Shown here: positions 61,875-64,000 of the stretch, in pieces | How positions within the stretch are numbered: the first letter of the stretch is position 1 | Layout: each line of letters opens with the position of its first letter | Assembly: GCF_002160495.1 (NCBI RefSeq) | Contig: NZ_NFKR01000010.1 | Span: 1-64,000, forward strand | Origin: Erysipelatoclostridium sp. An173 | GTDB lineage: Bacteria; Bacillota_I; Bacilli_A; Erysipelotrichales; Coprobacillaceae | Direction of reading: 5' to 3' | Length of the DNA: 64,000 nt | The notes under the pieces: generated by a model | The model's input: the letters and a program-made list of their open reading frames with translations, nothing else | Databases searched by the model: none | Told to the model about the DNA's origin: nothing | Program-made: the position numbers and the translations under genes

Positions 61875-62567
61875 ATGGATATATATGAACTAAAAATAAA
61901 AATTTATTTATTAAAAGACATTAAAGTTAATGAAACACAGAATTATTTAGCTTATTTTATTGATAGTGTATTAGTGAAAAATAAGCAATATGCTCAAATG
62001 CATGAACAAAACACTTATAAATATTATACATTTGATAGTTTATATCCGCTTGCTAAAAATGGTATTTATAAAGCAGATAATATTTATGTATTTAGAATTA
62101 GAACAATAGATTATAAACTAGCAGAGTATTTTAGTAATAATTTAAGTAATAATAGAACTAATGAATTACAGGGATTAACTACTAATATAAAGATCTTAAA
62201 ACAGCATTTAATCAAAAAAATATATACACTAACTCCAGTGATAATAAAAACAGAAAATGGTTATTGGAAAAATAATTTAAGTTTAAATGATTTTGAAGAA
62301 CGTTTAAAAACAAATTTAATAAAAAAATATAACAATTTATTTAATTGTAAATTAGATGAGGATTTTCAATTTTATAATTACTTAAAATTTAAAAATAAAG
62401 TTCCTGTTTCTCGTAAATATAAAAATATTACTTTATTAGGCGATATGCTGGAACTTGAAATTGCAGAAAATGATATAGCTCAAAAATTAGCATGGTTAGC
62501 AATAGGTGTATCGCTTGGAGAACTTAGCGCTCGTGGTTACGGTATGGTTAATTATCAATTTTATTAA
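61875..62567 (+). CDS. cas6: CRISPR-associated endoribonuclease Cas6
   Basis: A 230-aa Cas6 RAMP protein that cuts pre-crRNA at the repeat stem. The C-terminal glycine-rich loop GELSARGYGMVNYQF (about 215-229) is the Cas6 signature; N-terminal RAMP strand DIYELKIKIYLLKDIKVNET. No obvious catalytic His triad was located, but an internal His lies near residue 44 (MHEQNT). GGAGGAG precedes ATG 61875. Followed 17 bp later by the large subunit. Confidence 0.85.
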   Translation: MDIYELKIKIYLLKDIKVNETQNYLAYFIDSVLVKNKQYAQMHEQNTYKYYTFDSLYPLAKNGIYKADNIYVFRIRTIDYKLAEYFSNNLSNNRTNELQGLTTNIKILKQHLIKKIYTLTPVIIKTENGYWKNNLSLNDFEERLKTNLIKKYNNLFNCKLDEDFQFYNYLKFKNKVPVSRKYKNITLLGDMLELEIAENDIAQKLAWLAIGVSLGELSARGYGMVNYQFY

Positions 62568-62584
62568 AAGGGAGGGAGAAATGT

Positions 62585-64000
62585 ATGCTTGATGAATGTT
62601 TGAAATATTTTGAAGAAGAATTAAACGGGCATAAAAACATGGTAATAGATACGATTGTTCCTGCTGATGGTGATTATGTTTTAGTTTACCAGGATGGAAC
62701 ATATAATACTTATAAAATTAAGTATTCAAAAAAAGATCGTACGTTTAAAGAAAGACCAGCAACTGATATTTTAAATAAAATTCGTTTTTATGATTATTAT
62801 AGTCAACTTGTCAGTATGAATAAGCCACAAGATCCAGGTAAAATAATTCATTCAAATAATTATTTGTCTTTGTTTGTAAAAAAAGAAAGTTTTAAAAATG
62901 GTAAAATTAATAATGAAGTAATTGAACGATACTTTAAAGTTTTAAAAGCTCCTCAAGAAAAGTATAAACGAACAGATTTAAAAATGTATGAGTTTATTAG
63001 TCTAGGATTAGATGAATTGAATCAGGATGATTTAAAGAAAAATGAAGAATGGTTAAAAAATCATATATATAATCTAGAAGGTGTTGATTATGATGAAAAG
63101 GGGTATTTAAAAATATTTTTTGAAGCTAGTGATAAAACTTATATTAATGAGGGTAATCGCTATATTTTAACAAAAATATTTAATTGTAATGATTATAATA
63201 TCTATTCTAATAATACTGTATATGGATTGCCAAATTATAATATGCAGTTAAATGCTAAAAAACCGTTTTTAGAAAATAAAACTCGTTTAAAAAAAATACC
63301 ATATTTAATTTCTTTGCAACAAGCAATTATTGAAAAACAATTTTTTGATTATTTAATGAATTGTGCTAATGAAGGAAAGACAAATATTTATATTGATAAT
63401 GATGAATTTGCTTTTAAGAGAATTATTTGTTTAAAAAACCAGGAGAAGCTAGATGAAGCAAAATTTAATGGGATTTTTTTAAAAATACAAAAAGGAAAAG
63501 AATTAGAAATTCATTATTTAGATTCTTTAACTAATTATACTACTTTATTAAGACCGGCTTTTAATTTTATTAATGTAATTGGAGCTTTGGAAGATGAATG
63601 CTATAAATTGTATAATGAAAGATTTGAAGTTGAAAATTTGATCGATGACATATTATTTTCTAGGTATTTAAAAAATAATTATTTTACGCCAATTGAAGAT
63701 TTAAAAGGAATTGATAGTATTTTTAAAAAAAATATTATTAAAGCTCGTGATGCGATTTTTCAATGGCGATATTTAGGAAGAATTGAAAATATTAATACAA
63801 TATTAAAAGATGTTGCTTTTGATATGGTTAAGTATTCACTTAAAAATGGATATTTAAAAAAAGCACAAAAGCAATTAAATTTGTATTTTAGTTTAAATAA
63901 ATATTTTAACAATGAGGAGATAAATATGGCAGATGTAAGAGATAGTTTACGTAATAAAATCAATGCACAAAAGCAATTAAAGATTGAAAATGATGAGGAA
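62585..64000 (+). CDS. Type I-B-like Cascade large subunit (Cas8b/Csh1-like), partial
   Basis: An open frame of 472 codons running off the window edge, beginning MLDECLKYFEEELNGHKNMV after GGAGGG. Large, Lys/Tyr/Asn-rich. The tract KPFLENKTRLKKIPYLISLQ with FFDYLMNCANEGKTNIYID resembles Cas8b/Csh1 (TM1802-type) large subunits. A cas6 gene immediately upstream supports this. The C-terminus and the rest of the cas operon (cas7, cas5, cas3) lie beyond the window. Confidence 0.75.
   Translation, partial: MLDECLKYFEEELNGHKNMVIDTIVPADGDYVLVYQDGTYNTYKIKYSKKDRTFKERPATDILNKIRFYDYYSQLVSMNKPQDPGKIIHSNNYLSLFVKKESFKNGKINNEVIERYFKVLKAPQEKYKRTDLKMYEFISLGLDELNQDDLKKNEEWLKNHIYNLEGVDYDEKGYLKIFFEASDKTYINEGNRYILTKIFNCNDYNIYSNNTVYGLPNYNMQLNAKKPFLENKTRLKKIPYLISLQQAIIEKQFFDYLMNCANEGKTNIYIDNDEFAFKRIICLKNQEKLDEAKFNGIFLKIQKGKELEIHYLDSLTNYTTLLRPAFNFINVIGALEDECYKLYNERFEVENLIDDILFSRYLKNNYFTPIEDLKGIDSIFKKNIIKARDAIFQWRYLGRIENINTILKDVAFDMVKYSLKNGYLKKAQKQLNLYFSLNKYFNNEEINMADVRDSLRNKINAQKQLKIENDEE

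Overview
This window comes from a low-GC, AT-rich Firmicute that uses the standard genetic code. The mix of genes fits a gut anaerobe of the Erysipelotrichales type (Coprobacillus / Thomasclavelia-like): CIRCE-controlled groESL, a SCIFF ranthipeptide locus, ROK and MocR regulators, PTS-like domains, a GH4 phospho-glucosidase, DpnII-type restriction and type I-B-like cas genes. The taxon is inferred from gene content; there is no rRNA in the window to confirm it. No tRNA or rRNA gene was recognised.

Layout. 1-1.3 kb: a frameshifted tyrosine integrase relic. 1.4-31.8 kb: mainly chromosomal housekeeping and transport genes. These are an AEC permease, groESL with two CIRCE operators, two MATE exporters, a lipoprotein, an Lsa-like ABC-F protein split by a frameshift and preceded by a leader-peptide attenuator, a ROK regulator with an EIIB-like partner, an XRE/S24 repressor divergent from a tiny membrane peptide, a FIVAR-like surface protein, a TetR-controlled MMPL exporter pair, a two-domain PPK2, a monofunctional transglycosylase, MocR/GH4, and acylphosphatase. 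A 1 kb A-rich non-coding stretch (6.9-7.85 kb) carries an rRNA-spacer-like motif.

32-48.3 kb is an accessory defence island. It opens with an IS66 element of unusual convergent architecture that has cut an IS3-type orfA. Then come a three-gene operon (GHKL ATPase, unknown protein, DUF6339-like protein), pseudogenes including a broken SF1 helicase, a DUF262/HNH (GmrSD-like) nuclease, and a DpnII-type restriction-modification locus: dpnD, a fused DpnM-DpnA methyltransferase, and DpnB endonuclease. A tyrosine recombinase flanked by exact 21-bp inverted core-site-like repeats sits inside that locus, which suggests an invertible switch.

48.6-56.5 kb returns to core functions. A preQ1-I riboswitch controls queT and a radical SAM gene (candidate queuine lyase). 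efp is followed by an SDR (candidate EF-P 5-aminopentanone reductase). A SCIFF peptide, its radical SAM maturase and a PLP decarboxylase follow, then a methionine gamma-lyase-family protein. 56.9-60.7 kb holds four co-oriented poorly known genes, including a SWIM zinc-finger protein and a DUF6429-like protein. After an IS1595-type relic and a two-unit degenerate CRISPR remnant, the window ends in cas6 and the first 472 codons of a large cas8b-like gene that runs off the edge.

The best candidates for something new are the GHKL/DUF6339 operon with its dead helicase, the invertible recombinase cassette inside the DpnII-type operon, and the attenuator plus A_AAA_AAG frameshift of the ABC-F gene.
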